Shown: positions 32,971-43,436 of the stretch, piece after piece
Layout of the letters: each line of letters starts with the position of its first letter
Position numbering within the stretch: position 1 is the stretch's first letter
Source of the DNA: Hyaloscypha bicolor E
Lineage: Eukaryota; Ascomycota; Leotiomycetes; Helotiales; Hyaloscyphaceae
DNA length: 64,000 bases
Assembly (NCBI RefSeq): GCF_002865645.1
Contig: NW_020194589.1
Location: 790,812-854,811 of the forward strand
Direction of reading: 5' to 3'
Notes under the pieces: generated by a model
What the model was told of the DNA's origin: nothing
Databases searched by the model: none
The model's input: the letters and a program-made list of their open reading frames with translations, nothing else
Made by a program: the position numbers and the translations under genes

Positions 32971-34930
32971 TGTCAAAGAAGCAGCTGAAACAAACGCTGG
33001 AGCTGTTGACCACGTTGTACTGAGCTAGTGGGGACAATTGAAGTGCTGAAGGTCGATGATGGAGGAGGTTCAAGGAGGGAAGGGTTTGCGACCGGCGAGG
33101 TCATTTACGTTTTGGCCCGAAGGATTTTAATTTACCGAGCCTCAATCTAAATTCACCTTTAGGTGGGAGAGTGAATTTGCAAGATGGTGGTCAATGTCAA
33201 AGGTGACGCGCCCTCGCTTAGCTTATTTACTCGCCCCTATCTGCACAACTCACTTTACAACAATCAGTTGCAACGCTCAGGACTCGATTGTACCAGCTCC
33301 TTGGGGAATAATGCTCTTGTAATATCCGACAAAGATTACTTTTGGATTGTTCCACTTACGAGAAAGATATTAACAATCGCAGTTGCCAAGAGAGGCGATA
33401 ATGATAATAATGATAATGATTATTATTTTCGTCCGGGAAAGCTAGAAGAAACTAGCTTTCCTCTAAACCTCCCATGGGGTATGGGGACGTACTGAGCTTA
33501 TAGGATATTTATATACAGAGTCCTGCTTATAAAAAAAAGCCAAAAACCACGAGGGGTAAAAGATGTCCTCTATAAGCAGCCCCGGGTCCCTAATCTCGCA
33601 ATGTTTCAGTGCTCCCGTAGACCTTATAGAAAGCATTTCTAGTATAAGCGAACGTGCCAAAGGCTTGTAATTACCCACCTCCCCGGCTATTTAGGGTGGC
33701 AATTAGATTCTATTCGGAGTACCTCAGGTAGCCTAAAGCTCCCTTAGACAAGTGCATTAACGCCATACGAAGGTGTAATACCAAGTCTCCTCTACTTCTC
33801 CCCCTTCTCCCTTCCCACGATCTCTCCCTCGTATTTGCCACGTTGCATTATCAGGCCTGCCTTTGCAGGAGGATTCCTTCACTATATAGCCCCCTCAAGA
33901 GAGTAGGCAAATCGAGTAGGCCACGGTGTCCACCCCGATTTCCCTCCACAATATATATAGAACGAGTTGTGCCGTCGCGTTTCGAGGAGAAGAAGGAGGA
34001 GAAGTCGTAGAAGATCGTCGATAAGGGAAAATCTCTTCGTGTAACGCTATGCGAGCGTTCGAAAGAAGCATCGCTTTCACAGCGTATCGGCAGTTGACTC
34101 AATCTTGACCCTATGCTCCAGAGAGCATAGGTTGACAGCTTGCACCACGAGGAGGTGTTGAGTCGTCGCAGGCCTTGCCAAGAGAGGCGGGGCTACGAAA
34201 GGAGGAGAAAGTAAATGAACTAAGGACGGCCGCTCACCTTCATCATCGACTACTACATTAGGGGAATTCACTTGAAGCCTTGAAAGCAAAATTAAATTGA
34301 AGCTCTCTAATTCCCAAGGCTGCACACGCAAAGCATTTGAGATCGAACTCCGTCGCGAAAATTCTTGAAACCTTCAACCTTCCTCCAACCTCGATTATCC
34401 ACCACCACAACAACTCCCATCTCTCGCACCTACCTTTCCATTGCTCCTCTCCGATTCAGTAAAACGAAAGACTACAACGCCGGACTTTGTCTAAAAGCGT
34501 CTAGAATAATGGCTGCCAGAAGCTACGGAAGAAATTGGGGTCCACCGATGGGACGAGAAATTCCAGCCACCATTATATGCGAATTCGCTGTAATTACTAG
34601 GTCAGACGGTTTAGATGACAAGTGCTCGCTTTCGGATTTTATTTAAACACACGCAAACCCTCGTATGCAATAAAGTTTACACCAGCATCCTAATCAAATT
34701 CCTAGGCCAAATGAAGTGTTCCGAATCTTTCTTCAATTTCATCTCCAGTTATCCTCTCACCTTCGGCAAGTTTAATAGTCTGTCCAGACTTGCTCGTGCA
34801 CTTCACTTCCACTGCACTAGGTCGTAGAATACTCGAGTTTCTTTAATTGATGTATTATTTCTATTTCTATTTTATGAGAATAAATTGATTAGGAAAAGAA
34901 GAAATGAAAGAAGTATATCTCAGTAAAGTA
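32971..34930. other. 2-kb intergenic with simple repeats and a hairpin
   Basis: No supported gene. The region holds a GATAAT microsatellite (about 33398-33426) and a perfect 10-bp stem hairpin (33436..33445 with 33452..33461, loop of six). 33772-34080 is an AT/GC-patchy stretch with two TATA-like boxes that resembles an old LTR but has no duplication or partner. The last part flanks the acetyltransferase gene. Confidence 0.4.
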
Positions 34931-35563
34931 CTAAGATAATACTATATACTCTTGCAATAGCCAATGGTTCATTGGATCGACATCGTAAGGCTCAGATAGA
35001 AACACCTCAAAACCTAATTTGTTCAGCACTCTCTCACTCCTGGGGTTACTCTTGTGTACAGAAGCGATCACTCGCTCTCTTGCCTGAGATGTTTCCCTTC
35101 TATCGAGAGTGCTGGGGGCTACTTCAAAGCTTACTTGCTGGCGAGGTAGACTCCACCAAAATCGCATAAAGGCATGCCCAAATTCAGTTGCGTAACCCCT
35201 GGACCAGTGCTCCTGCTTGAAGCGGTAAGCGAATTCGAACCAGTTTCTTGGGACTCCGTTGTCGTCGGCACGCCTAAACATTCCACCATCACCGATGAGC
35301 TCGCCTTCGCTGCCATTAGGGTTCCTTAGAAAGATTCCTAAAAGGAGATCTGTGGTGAATGGTGGCAACACGCGTTGGAGTTCTTGCTGAGACTCGGCAG
35401 GGTCCATGATCGGCTCCCCTTCCATAGCTCCTGGATCCCTCAGTAGGGTACGATATGCATCAAGATCCGATAAATGGAATGCTCGTGTGATAAGGCGGTC
35501 GGTGGTAATAGGTAGAGGTAGATAGCCCTCAGTATTAGGACAGGTTGTCCAGACAGTAGCCAT
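34931..35563 (-). CDS. GNAT-family N-acetyltransferase (RimJ/RimL type)
   Basis: Transfers acetyl from acetyl-CoA to an amino group; the substrate is unknown. A single exon of 210 aa, normal for this family. It begins LPITTDRLITRAFHLSDLDA, the standard Acetyltransf_3 opening. The strand pair IGDGGMFR and WFEFAYRFKQEHWSRGYATE includes the acetyl-CoA-binding turn, followed by AFMRFWW. The C-terminal motif VIASVHKSNPRSERVLNKLG is the family's conserved NxxSxxVxxKLGF signature. It lies inside the FxEW cluster; any link to it is unproven. Confidence 0.92.
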   Translation of the reverse strand: MATVWTTCPNTEGYLPLPITTDRLITRAFHLSDLDAYRTLLRDPGAMEGEPIMDPAESQQELQRVLPPFTTDLLLGIFLRNPNGSEGELIGDGGMFRRADDNGVPRNWFEFAYRFKQEHWSRGYATEFGHAFMRFWWSLPRQQVSFEVAPSTLDRRETSQARERVIASVHKSNPRSERVLNKLGFEVFLSEPYDVDPMNHWLLQEYIVLS

Positions 35564-36180
35564 TGTGTAGGATTAAGTTGTGATTGCTGGTCAGGATTAA
35601 TGGTAATTGGTTGCTGCTTCTGTGCGCTGAGTAATAATAAGAGTGGTAAGAGGAATGGGTCGATTGTGAATGTGTGATTGATGATGATTGAGCGAACTGG
35701 CTAAGTAGTAGGTTTTCGTACTGTTCAGTTTCTTTCTTCTGCTGATGATAATAAACTACCTCGGCGCTTGAAATGACTGATCTTTATCTTCTTTGAAGCC
35801 AGAGTATGAGTCTTTCTTTTGGTAGGTCTAAACTTTGTAGATAATCGTCTCAATATTTTACCTCGTCAGATAAATAAAACGTTCTTTCGAGGGGATTCTT
35901 ATTTTAACAAAGCCCATTGCTTTTGATTCTCGATCAATGGCAACAGAAAGCAGTCATTACTTAATTAGCTCTCCTTTTCATAAAGAACACGTCTTCCATT
36001 CCTTTGTCTCCAGACAATGACATTGTGTGCCTGTTGTCTGTTTTCTCGACTACTCAATACCTTGAGGATAGTATGAACAGACCACTTTTCATCTTCGAAC
36101 AGAGAAACTCACATGTATAAATATTTGAGGAAGTTAAGGCTCAATAATAGGTCAGAGAAAGGTATTTTCTGCCCGCCATT
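35564..36180. other. divergent promoter region
   Basis: Upstream of both the acetyltransferase (-) and the FxEW gene at 36181 (+). No coding sequence supported. Confidence 0.4.
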
Positions 36181-36714
36181 ATGACTCAGCAAGCAGACAA
36201 AACTTACTATCCTTGTTGCGGGGCTTGGGAGGGAGATATGGTACCATTCAGTTTTGGAGAATGGCAGGCGTTCAACGGAGTCCTTGTGAATAACATTGGG
36301 CCCACACACGAAGAGGCACTCGAGGTTGATATCCATCGTTTCTATGCCTATCTTCTCCAGGGCACGTTCTCCAAATACTACTATGAGTACTTTCGCGACC
36401 ATGTAGATAAAATTTTCTCCAATTTCCGTGAAGAATTTGACTTTCTTCCTGCCAACCCTCGTCTCGGCTTCTTTTTCTTTAAGGAGTGGACTCGCAGAAC
36501 TACAGAGTGGTACAAGGAGTATCGCTATCCAGGCTTGACTGTACATGAGTTGCATCTCAAGCTCGTAGACGAGTACATTAAGGGACCCTTGTCGCTCTCC
36601 CCCGAGGACCTCGAAAGCTTCAGAGAGCGTCGAGGAATGCGTGCGAAAGTTATCAGATACGATCTGGTATCCGAACAGTGGACCAGATTTGGTCTCTGCA
36701 CACAAAGCCACTGA
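36181..36714 (+). CDS. FxEW-module protein, 177 aa
   Basis: A single-exon gene and the most complete short member of the local family. After a CC-containing start it shows VPFSFGEWQAF, then VDIHRFYAYLLQG and YYYEYFRDHV. The second signature follows: EFDFLPANPR and FFFFKEWTRRTTEWYKEYR. The tail GLTVHELHLKL...EYIKGPLSLS and R.RR...R...W..FG is shared with the gene at 37513. The protein is rich in Trp, Tyr and Phe and has no signal peptide or long hydrophobic helix, so a soluble intracellular protein is likely (inference). No named domain recognised. Confidence 0.72.
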   Translation: MTQQADKTYYPCCGAWEGDMVPFSFGEWQAFNGVLVNNIGPTHEEALEVDIHRFYAYLLQGTFSKYYYEYFRDHVDKIFSNFREEFDFLPANPRLGFFFFKEWTRRTTEWYKEYRYPGLTVHELHLKLVDEYIKGPLSLSPEDLESFRERRGMRAKVIRYDLVSEQWTRFGLCTQSH

Positions 36715-37512
36715 AGCTACTAAGCAATATATCCTTTTCCATTTAACGTATTATTATCGCATTAGTAGACACAAAGAATGAAAATTACTCCAAACATAAC
36801 CTAAACTATAATCTCGTTGGCACGTGAGTTGAGAGAGACACCACACAGTAAAAGGCTAGTGATGTATGTGGTTGGCTCTATCAATGCGATTGCACTGCCA
36901 AAGTTCATCCTGAGGAACTTGTACTCCACTCCCCGTGTTTCTCTTCTCTTCCCAGAAAATACTAAATCTCTATGCTAAGGTTGGTTCACTTGAGGAGTAG
37001 CATGATGTCAACCAAAGCACAAAAGCACAAGCGTAAGTGATAAGGTAGAGGGCGGATTGGAACACAAATGGCAGGGTGCGGACATGATAGAAGGCAGTAA
37101 AAAGACCCCTAATTATCACATTTATCTGTTTCCGCGAATAGCTTGATTTTTGTATACGCTGTACCCTAGCCATTCTTTGTCGAAGGTCACAGAATAGAAC
37201 GAGACGAGTGAGGGCTTGAGAATTCTTTGTCAACCCTGACCTTTTTCATTGGAACAATCTCTTCTTCCCAAAACAACTGCTTTGTGACTCTTTGTTTGTC
37301 TCTTGCTCTTCAAGGACAATATTGATAAGGTTGATTTATCTCGTCAAACAGCGCGATTGCCATGTTTAAAAGCACAGCTAATAGTACCTTGTGGCTTACT
37401 CCTCGCCAGCATCGGATATTTCCACACGCGACTGCGCTACACTTTCTTGATACGAGAACTCAACCTTCAACAAGCAAGAAAGAATAATTCAGTACTCCTA
37501 CCAACCTCAACA
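36715..37512. other. intergenic between two FxEW genes
   Basis: No separate gene is supported. The plus frame of the next gene is open back to 37303, but it contains no ATG before 37513. Confidence 0.4.
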
Positions 37513-38205
37513 ATGGTCGGCCTCTCAGGTTCTCGGTGGGCATCCAAAGATCAACAGATCAACGCTTCAGCCAATAAATCAACAGCGGCTGAAGCGCGGC
37601 TCGAAGAACTCCTAAACGAGCAAAACGAGCAGAAGAATTCCCCTGTCCCAAAAGGAATCCTGAATCCGCAAGCAGAAACTTTCTCGTGCAGTAGAAGAGA
37701 AGGTGGTGAGCAGATCCCAATGACATTTGATGAATGGGCTGTACAGAACTCTCCCGAGTCCATGTTCGGAGGTCGTCTCCCATCGGAGGAAGGCCTCGAT
37801 GGAGATATCATGAAATACACGGAGTACCTTCTCTGGGAGCATTTTCCAGTAAGATACGGCGTCGCATTTTCCAATCACATTGCCAATAAACATGCCGAGG
37901 AGTTAGCCAACTTTGACTACCAGACTACACACCCCTCCATGGGGTTCCTGTCTTTTAAAGAATGGGCCTGGAGGACTCGATTGTGGTACAAGCGGAGCCA
38001 ATTCCCAGAACTGGATGACTATCAGCTCTATCGAGCCATGGTAATACAGTATGAACAAGGCCCTCTGCAGCAGTCTGCTGTGGATTACTCAAATTTCAAG
38101 AAACTCCGAGAACACCGGGCAACCTTCACCAGAATCAACCTGGAATACGATGCTCACTGGTCTTCACTTGGTGTCTGGGGAAGGCCACGCACTTCCTCGC
38201 ACTGA
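37513..38205 (+). CDS. FxEW-module protein, 230 aa
   Basis: A single exon starting at the ATG at 37513 (MVGLSGSRWASKDQ). An Ala/Glu/Asn-rich, probably coiled N-terminus of about 60 residues is followed by the module: QIPMTFDEWAVQN, DIMKYTEYLLWEHF, NFDYQTTHPSMGF and LSFKEWAWRTRLWYKR. The tail LDDYQLYRAMVIQYEQGPLQ and LREHRATF...W..LG aligns with the 177-aa neighbour. The two genes are about 0.8 kb apart on the same strand and look like a tandem duplication that has since diverged strongly. No named family recognised. Confidence 0.74.
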   Translation: MVGLSGSRWASKDQQINASANKSTAAEARLEELLNEQNEQKNSPVPKGILNPQAETFSCSRREGGEQIPMTFDEWAVQNSPESMFGGRLPSEEGLDGDIMKYTEYLLWEHFPVRYGVAFSNHIANKHAEELANFDYQTTHPSMGFLSFKEWAWRTRLWYKRSQFPELDDYQLYRAMVIQYEQGPLQQSAVDYSNFKKLREHRATFTRINLEYDAHWSSLGVWGRPRTSSH

Positions 38206-38731
38206 ATTCAACACGACCACGTCATTCGATATGAAAAATACAAAAACATGAACCCCAGCACAAAACTCAAGGTGCGGTATGTAATTGAACAACCATTAAA
38301 GAGTGAGTGAAAATGCTTACGGAGTAGAAGAAGACAAGAAAGGAATGACAGGAAATTTAGTCTCGGACCGCTTATTCTATGCGTAAGGTAAAATGAACGC
38401 TGCCAGTTGAAGACGAATACACTCAGGAGCTGCTGTTACAACAATGGAGGACAGTCTGAGCTTCCTTTCCCTAAGTGCTCGACTCCTTTCACAAACCCAG
38501 TAATCCGAGTTTTTTTGTTCTCTAATTTTTTGTTCACCCAGTACAAAGAGCTTTCTTAGATGAACAACGTTTGTTCAAATATAAATATAACCCCAGCTTC
38601 GATATCCTCGCTGTCCTCTCAGAGCTACTTAATACTGTTCATTACTTTCCATTCTTCGAATTCAACCAACTCAGTTACTATCCACACCTAACGATCATCC
38701 AATACCCGACGCAACTTGAAGGATCTGCAAG
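38206..38731. other. intergenic; promoter of the 717-aa gene
   Basis: No gene supported; short AT-rich leader sequence. Confidence 0.4.
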
Positions 38732-40885
38732 ATGTGTTTTGGCACCACCACCATATGTGAGAGGTGCCAGCGTCCAACAGTCTACCTCCTTCCCGGTATC
38801 CATCGTTGCAGCACTCGCTGTAAAGCCTCACACACCATCACCGGTCCCACCAGCACCACACACTCCTGTTGGGCATGCCGGCCAACAATCCCTGGATCTG
38901 TCGACGAGGTCAAAGAAGTATTATTCTGGAACCACTACGCCGACACCTTCATCGGCTATGCCGACAGCCTGGAGGAATCAAAAGCCCTTCTCGCCGCTCT
39001 CACATCCGAGATCGAGGAAGCGTCGGACGAGGATGTGAAGAGGGAATTAGAAGTGCTCAAGCGCGCTGAAGAGCTCAGGACTCGAGAATTTGAAGCTGCT
39101 ACCGATCGCTTCACTGAATGGAAAAAGGAAGGAAACTTACCCATCCACGTGATCACTCCGCCGCCGGTCGGCGAAGCAAAGCCACTGACATTCAAAGAGT
39201 GGGCATCAAAATTCGGCGTCGAAGCGAGGGACTTCGATAGCAAAGAGGATCTCACGGCCTGGGAAGCACTGGAATTCCACGATTGTGATGGCTACGAGCT
39301 GTATCTCGAAGAGAATGACTTCGAGTATGAGCTCGATTTATTTCGAGCACGGAATGACTCGCTTCGCTATATTGACCGACTGTTCTTTGATTTCGACCCA
39401 AGCAAGCTTCAAGCCCATGACCCGCAGGCAGAGGAGACTGAAGGGCTATTGAGCTGGAGAATCTGGATGAGAAAGGAGAGATTGGGGGCCATCAAGTGGA
39501 GTGAGGAGAGGATGAAAGCAAAGTCTACGGCGGAGAGATTTGAGCGCGATCTTAACTTGTACGCTGTCTACTTGGAAGATGCATCAAATTACTGGTCAAA
39601 GGTTTTTACCTATTTCCGAACGAAGGACACTTTGACTCGCAGAAGACGTCTCAATGAGGGACACCATTTGATATGGGATCCTGATAGGGCCGAAGGGGAA
39701 ATTGAAACCACAGAAGTTCCACCTACCGCCAATGACGAGGAGTACACTGGTCGGGTACAATGGTTGAGAGCTGCGAGCCGCTGTAGACACCCAAGCAATG
39801 GTGAAGAGGCTAAAGAAGAAATCAAAGAAGCAAATGTCAAAGAAGCAGATGCCGACGACGAAGACGGACCCATAGTCATGACCTTCGCGGAATGGTGTGC
39901 GTCTCCCCTGGTACCACAAGATGGCGAACAAAACAAGAACACAGATGCAGCACTACGTGCAGATCTCAAAGGATACGCCAACTATTGCTCCACCTTCCCA
40001 CACCCAATGCCGGAAGAATACTGCGCAGTTCGACGCCGCCTCGATCGCTTCCGCGCGGAGACCTTCAACTACACGCCTCCCTGCCAGTCTACCGAGCAAA
40101 TTGGACAAACGGAAATGAAATGGCCCTGCGGTTTGTCAGACTTTCGCCACGGTCTCACAGCGAGAGGCTTTAAGCCAAGCATGAACTCTGGGTGGGTCGA
40201 GGATACTTACGTGCTCTACCTAGACATGTTTGCCGAGAAGGAAACAGTAGGAGGCTTCGCCCAAAGTCGAGACTGGTGGGCTCGCGATGACCGCCGTGAG
40301 CTCGAAGGTCTCCCTCGCTGCGATCCACTCACAACTAAAATCACATCCGTGATGCAACTACTGGTACAATACATCGTTTCTATGGAAGATCCCGCATCTC
40401 GACTTGCAGTTGAGGCATGTCTCTCCCCCGTGCTCTTGATGTTGGATTCCTGCATGGAAGAGCATCGAGAGCTGATGACTGAGCAGTGGGAATACATACG
40501 CGCTACGTACCATCACGCTGAAGCTATGGCTGCGGTTGTTAGGACGAGGGAGCAGAGGCTTGCCAGATTCTCTGACCAATCGCACGTCACATCGCAACAC
40601 ACTGGTGTAGTTGAGTCCACAAGAGCGAGATTGCCGCAGACTCTTATATCCGCTGAGGGCTACTATGCGGATAACGACAGCGAGACCGACAGTGAAGACG
40701 AAGATGGTCAATTTTACAGCCCGGTCATCCACTCACCATACATCCCAGATCTCGACTCTGATGATGAAGGCTCCTCTGATGCTGACGATGCGGGACCTGA
40801 ATTCTCGATGATCTGGGGTTTGGCAGCGTTGACAGATGACGTTGAGACTGATGAAGATGAACAGAGGTTGTTGATGAACTTCTAA
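38732..40885 (+). CDS. multi-module FxEW protein with Cys-rich Met-Cys head, 717 aa
   Basis: A single exon. Residues 1-50 hold a Cys-rich head (MCFGTTTICERCQRP, HRCSTRC, SCWAC) of possible zinc-binding type. A charged, helical, likely coiled stretch covers 55-135. Module 1 starts near residue 151 (PLTFKEWASKFG...DGYELYLEEND...LFFDFDP...WRIWMRKER). Module 2 starts near 381 (IVMTFAEWC...LKGYANYC...FNYTPPC). A weaker third copy starts near 466 (CGLSDFRHGL...DTYVLYLDMF...RDWWARDDR). The last 120 residues are acidic and low-complexity (DNDSETDSEDEDGQ). It is the largest member of the cluster and the only one joining the Cys-rich head to FxEW modules. No named family recognised. Confidence 0.75.
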   Translation: MCFGTTTICERCQRPTVYLLPGIHRCSTRCKASHTITGPTSTTHSCWACRPTIPGSVDEVKEVLFWNHYADTFIGYADSLEESKALLAALTSEIEEASDEDVKRELEVLKRAEELRTREFEAATDRFTEWKKEGNLPIHVITPPPVGEAKPLTFKEWASKFGVEARDFDSKEDLTAWEALEFHDCDGYELYLEENDFEYELDLFRARNDSLRYIDRLFFDFDPSKLQAHDPQAEETEGLLSWRIWMRKERLGAIKWSEERMKAKSTAERFERDLNLYAVYLEDASNYWSKVFTYFRTKDTLTRRRRLNEGHHLIWDPDRAEGEIETTEVPPTANDEEYTGRVQWLRAASRCRHPSNGEEAKEEIKEANVKEADADDEDGPIVMTFAEWCASPLVPQDGEQNKNTDAALRADLKGYANYCSTFPHPMPEEYCAVRRRLDRFRAETFNYTPPCQSTEQIGQTEMKWPCGLSDFRHGLTARGFKPSMNSGWVEDTYVLYLDMFAEKETVGGFAQSRDWWARDDRRELEGLPRCDPLTTKITSVMQLLVQYIVSMEDPASRLAVEACLSPVLLMLDSCMEEHRELMTEQWEYIRATYHHAEAMAAVVRTREQRLARFSDQSHVTSQHTGVVESTRARLPQTLISAEGYYADNDSETDSEDEDGQFYSPVIHSPYIPDLDSDDEGSSDADDAGPEFSMIWGLAALTDDVETDEDEQRLLMNF

Positions 40886-41354
40886 TGAGGTGAGAATAGG
40901 TGGTTCTGATGGTGTTCGGTGGCCTTGTCTCTCTTCCTTTTCACTTTGCGTGTACTTTTCATACTCGAGACAAATAGTAAACCAAATAGAGAAAATCCCC
41001 CAAAACTTACTTGAAAATAATGAGATGTACAATGTGACAGTAGATTGAACTGAGACACGTATTTCAAAATCCAATTTCGGATCATTTCCGATCCTGAATG
41101 AGAGCACAGCGTTTCAAGCCTCGACTAGAAGCCCCGGCTAGGATTCAAGGTCTTTAATGGTTCAAAGTAATCCTACATTTTAGGCAATCCTAATATGAAC
41201 AGTGCTGTTGGCCTGGCCCAAATCATGGAATGAATAGAAGAACCGCTGCCCCAAAAATCGCTCACTGAACAACCTGCAACAAGAATATAACACTTCTCCC
41301 ATAATACTTCACGGCACCTTTCTCCTGCCACACCATAAATCCCCATCGAGACAT
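40886..41354. other. convergent 3' space
   Basis: 3' flanks of the 717-aa gene (+) and the dug3-like gene (-). Antisense frames only. Confidence 0.45.
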
Positions 41355-42873
41355 CTAATTTAGTTCAGGAAAGTACTGCGCGATCTTCAATGGATCACCA
41401 TACGATGCCCGTAGAGGTGGCGAATCCGGTTCTGGATCTTCTTGCATTATTTGGGGAGGGGTATGGCTGGAAAGTGATTTTCGCTTCTTCTTGGTATTTC
41501 TTAATTCTTGTGGTCTTGTAGGATCTCGAGCGCTGGCTGTCAGGTTTGAGCCGACGTTTCGGAGTTCATTGAGTGGTGTATTCTCTTGAGTAGGTGATAG
41601 CATTGGTGATGCGGAAGGTGCGGATCGCATGGCAGGGACAAGGCTACTTGCTAAGCTCTCGTGGAGACTTGACGAGACCTTGGATTTCGGGGGTTTGCCG
41701 TTCGTGACGCCGGGAGTGGTTGGGGCGGCACCCTTTTCATTCGTGACAAGGCCTTTGTCTTGGACGAGCTTGGATGACCGCTTGTGATAAGGATTGTAGT
41801 TGTAGTATTCGTCGATTATTGGGTGAACCATGACCGTTTGTTTGTGAATTGTGAGGATGGAATTAGTGGGGACGGTAACCCACGTTTCTAACAGATGTTA
41901 GAGAGTGATAAGTAATGCAAAATGACGCCCTACCTCGCTCGAATGTCAAAGGCTCGCTCGCAACCAAGACGATATCTGCACCTTTATCTTTCCGATCCAT
42001 CTGAAACTCGCCCTTCTGACTCTTGTCCTCCCAGCTTGTGCCCGATGAGTAGTACAAGCTTGCTGCCTCATCCGTTTTGCTACGAACATACCGTGTGCAA
42101 ACGACACTATGCCCATCGGTGACCGCAAAATTCAGCAAACTTCTGGTATCTACTTGCTCCTGCTCAATCACTTTCGAAGGGATTGCTGCGATGAAATCGT
42201 TGGTTCGTTTGATTGTCTCTAGCATGGCTTGACGTAAAACGGTGGGACCAAAACCGGTTGGAGGGGGAGAGCTTGGATCGTGGCCCATTCGCTCAAGTGT
42301 GTCGAGGAACAGAGCAAAAGCCCATTCGCTGTCCGTTCCTCCCTGCACCGAAAGGTACCACTTGTCTCCTAGTGACTCCCCCAAACGCCGCTTGATATAT
42401 TTCCAGCCTCCCAAGCCACCATTATGCATCCACATCAAGCTTCCATGGCAGAAAGGATGGCAGTTATCATCGCTCAGAGAGCCTTCAGTCGTCGCGCGGA
42501 CGTGGGCAAAGATAAGATGTGATGCAGTCTTCGAGGCGATTCGTTGCAGATTGACGCAGTTCCAAGCAGGTATTGTGGAGGTGAAGATGCAAGGATCGGG
42601 GCCCAGTTTGGGTTCGGTATAGTATCCAATTCCAAAGCCATCGCCTGGGGAGAGGTCAGCGGGAGTCACGCATGGTCAGTGAGGTTTGCGTACCATTGTG
42701 CGGCCGTCTCATGTCCAAACGAAGCCTTGAGTCGAAGGATTGAATGAGGATGGAATGGGCAGGATCCAGAATCAACCTTGAAAGCAAGATCTCGTCCGAG
42801 CCTTTGTAAACCTGCGAGCTGTTAGAGCTTACGTGGAGCGGTCAACCCCGGCTCTTACAAGAAACCGACACAT
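41355..42873 (-). CDS. dug3: Dug3-type class II glutamine amidotransferase (glutathione degradation)
   Basis: Dug3 works with Dug2 to cleave the gamma-glutamyl bond of glutathione in the cytosol. Four exons rebuilt by hand: 42873..42859, 42811..42694, 42644..41934 and 41887..41355; 458 aa. The first exon is only 15 bp and encodes MCRFL, placing the N-terminal nucleophile Cys2 that is exposed after Met removal. The glutaminase core follows: RLDMRRPHNGDGFGIGYY, FAHVRATTEGSLSDDNCHPF, WMHNGGLGG and GGTDSEWAFALFLD. The end is a Ser/Pro-rich low-complexity tail with the closing DPLKIAQYFPELN. It is divergent from mgm1, with a 563-bp shared promoter. Confidence 0.93.
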
Positions 42874-43436
42874 CTTCGCAATTGAGCAACCTTCACGTTC
42901 TGAACCAAATGCAAGAGGTAGACAAGGAAGCCGAGTAGCTTCGATGCGAGCTCATGAGGAAGTGATGGGTCGAGAGTGATAGCTCATGGAGTTGTTGGCG
43001 CTGAGTCAATCATTGAATACGAATCCAGGGGAGGCGAGGCTGAAGGACCTGGATGGCGCAATCCTGGCCATCAGGATAAAAAAGGGAAAATCGCAAAGAG
43101 GGACACCCGAAAAGGGGGGTACAGAAGCAACAAGTTTGTATCCAAGTATGCAGCGACAATTACACGTAGAGAAGAGAATTAATACACTGCCAACTCATTG
43201 TGTTCCCACTGTTTGCTCAAGGCTGTTGATCGTCCGATGTCAGAATGGCCGCTAGACTCCACTCTGCGCATGAATCACCAGCCACACTCTCATGCACGCC
43301 ACTTTCAAGATTCTTGACTCGCAGCCATAGGAAACCCGCATCTGTCAGTATCAACAACCACTGCAGCCTGTGAATCGAATTCCATGAATACCAAAGATCC
43401 AACACATATATTGCTTCCACTATACGCCTGGCCACT
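42874..43436. promoter_or_regulatory. bidirectional promoter between dug3 and mgm1
   Basis: A 563-bp region between two divergent start codons, with no coding sequence of its own. No individual motif was singled out. Confidence 0.45.

Noticed and set aside
33772..34080. Possible solo LTR with two TATA-like boxes
   Set aside because: No terminal duplication, no second LTR, no primer-binding site or coding remnant recognisable.
34365..34646. Plus-strand frame with a mitochondrial-leader-like start
   Set aside because: Stops soon after, and no following exon or family motif could be found.
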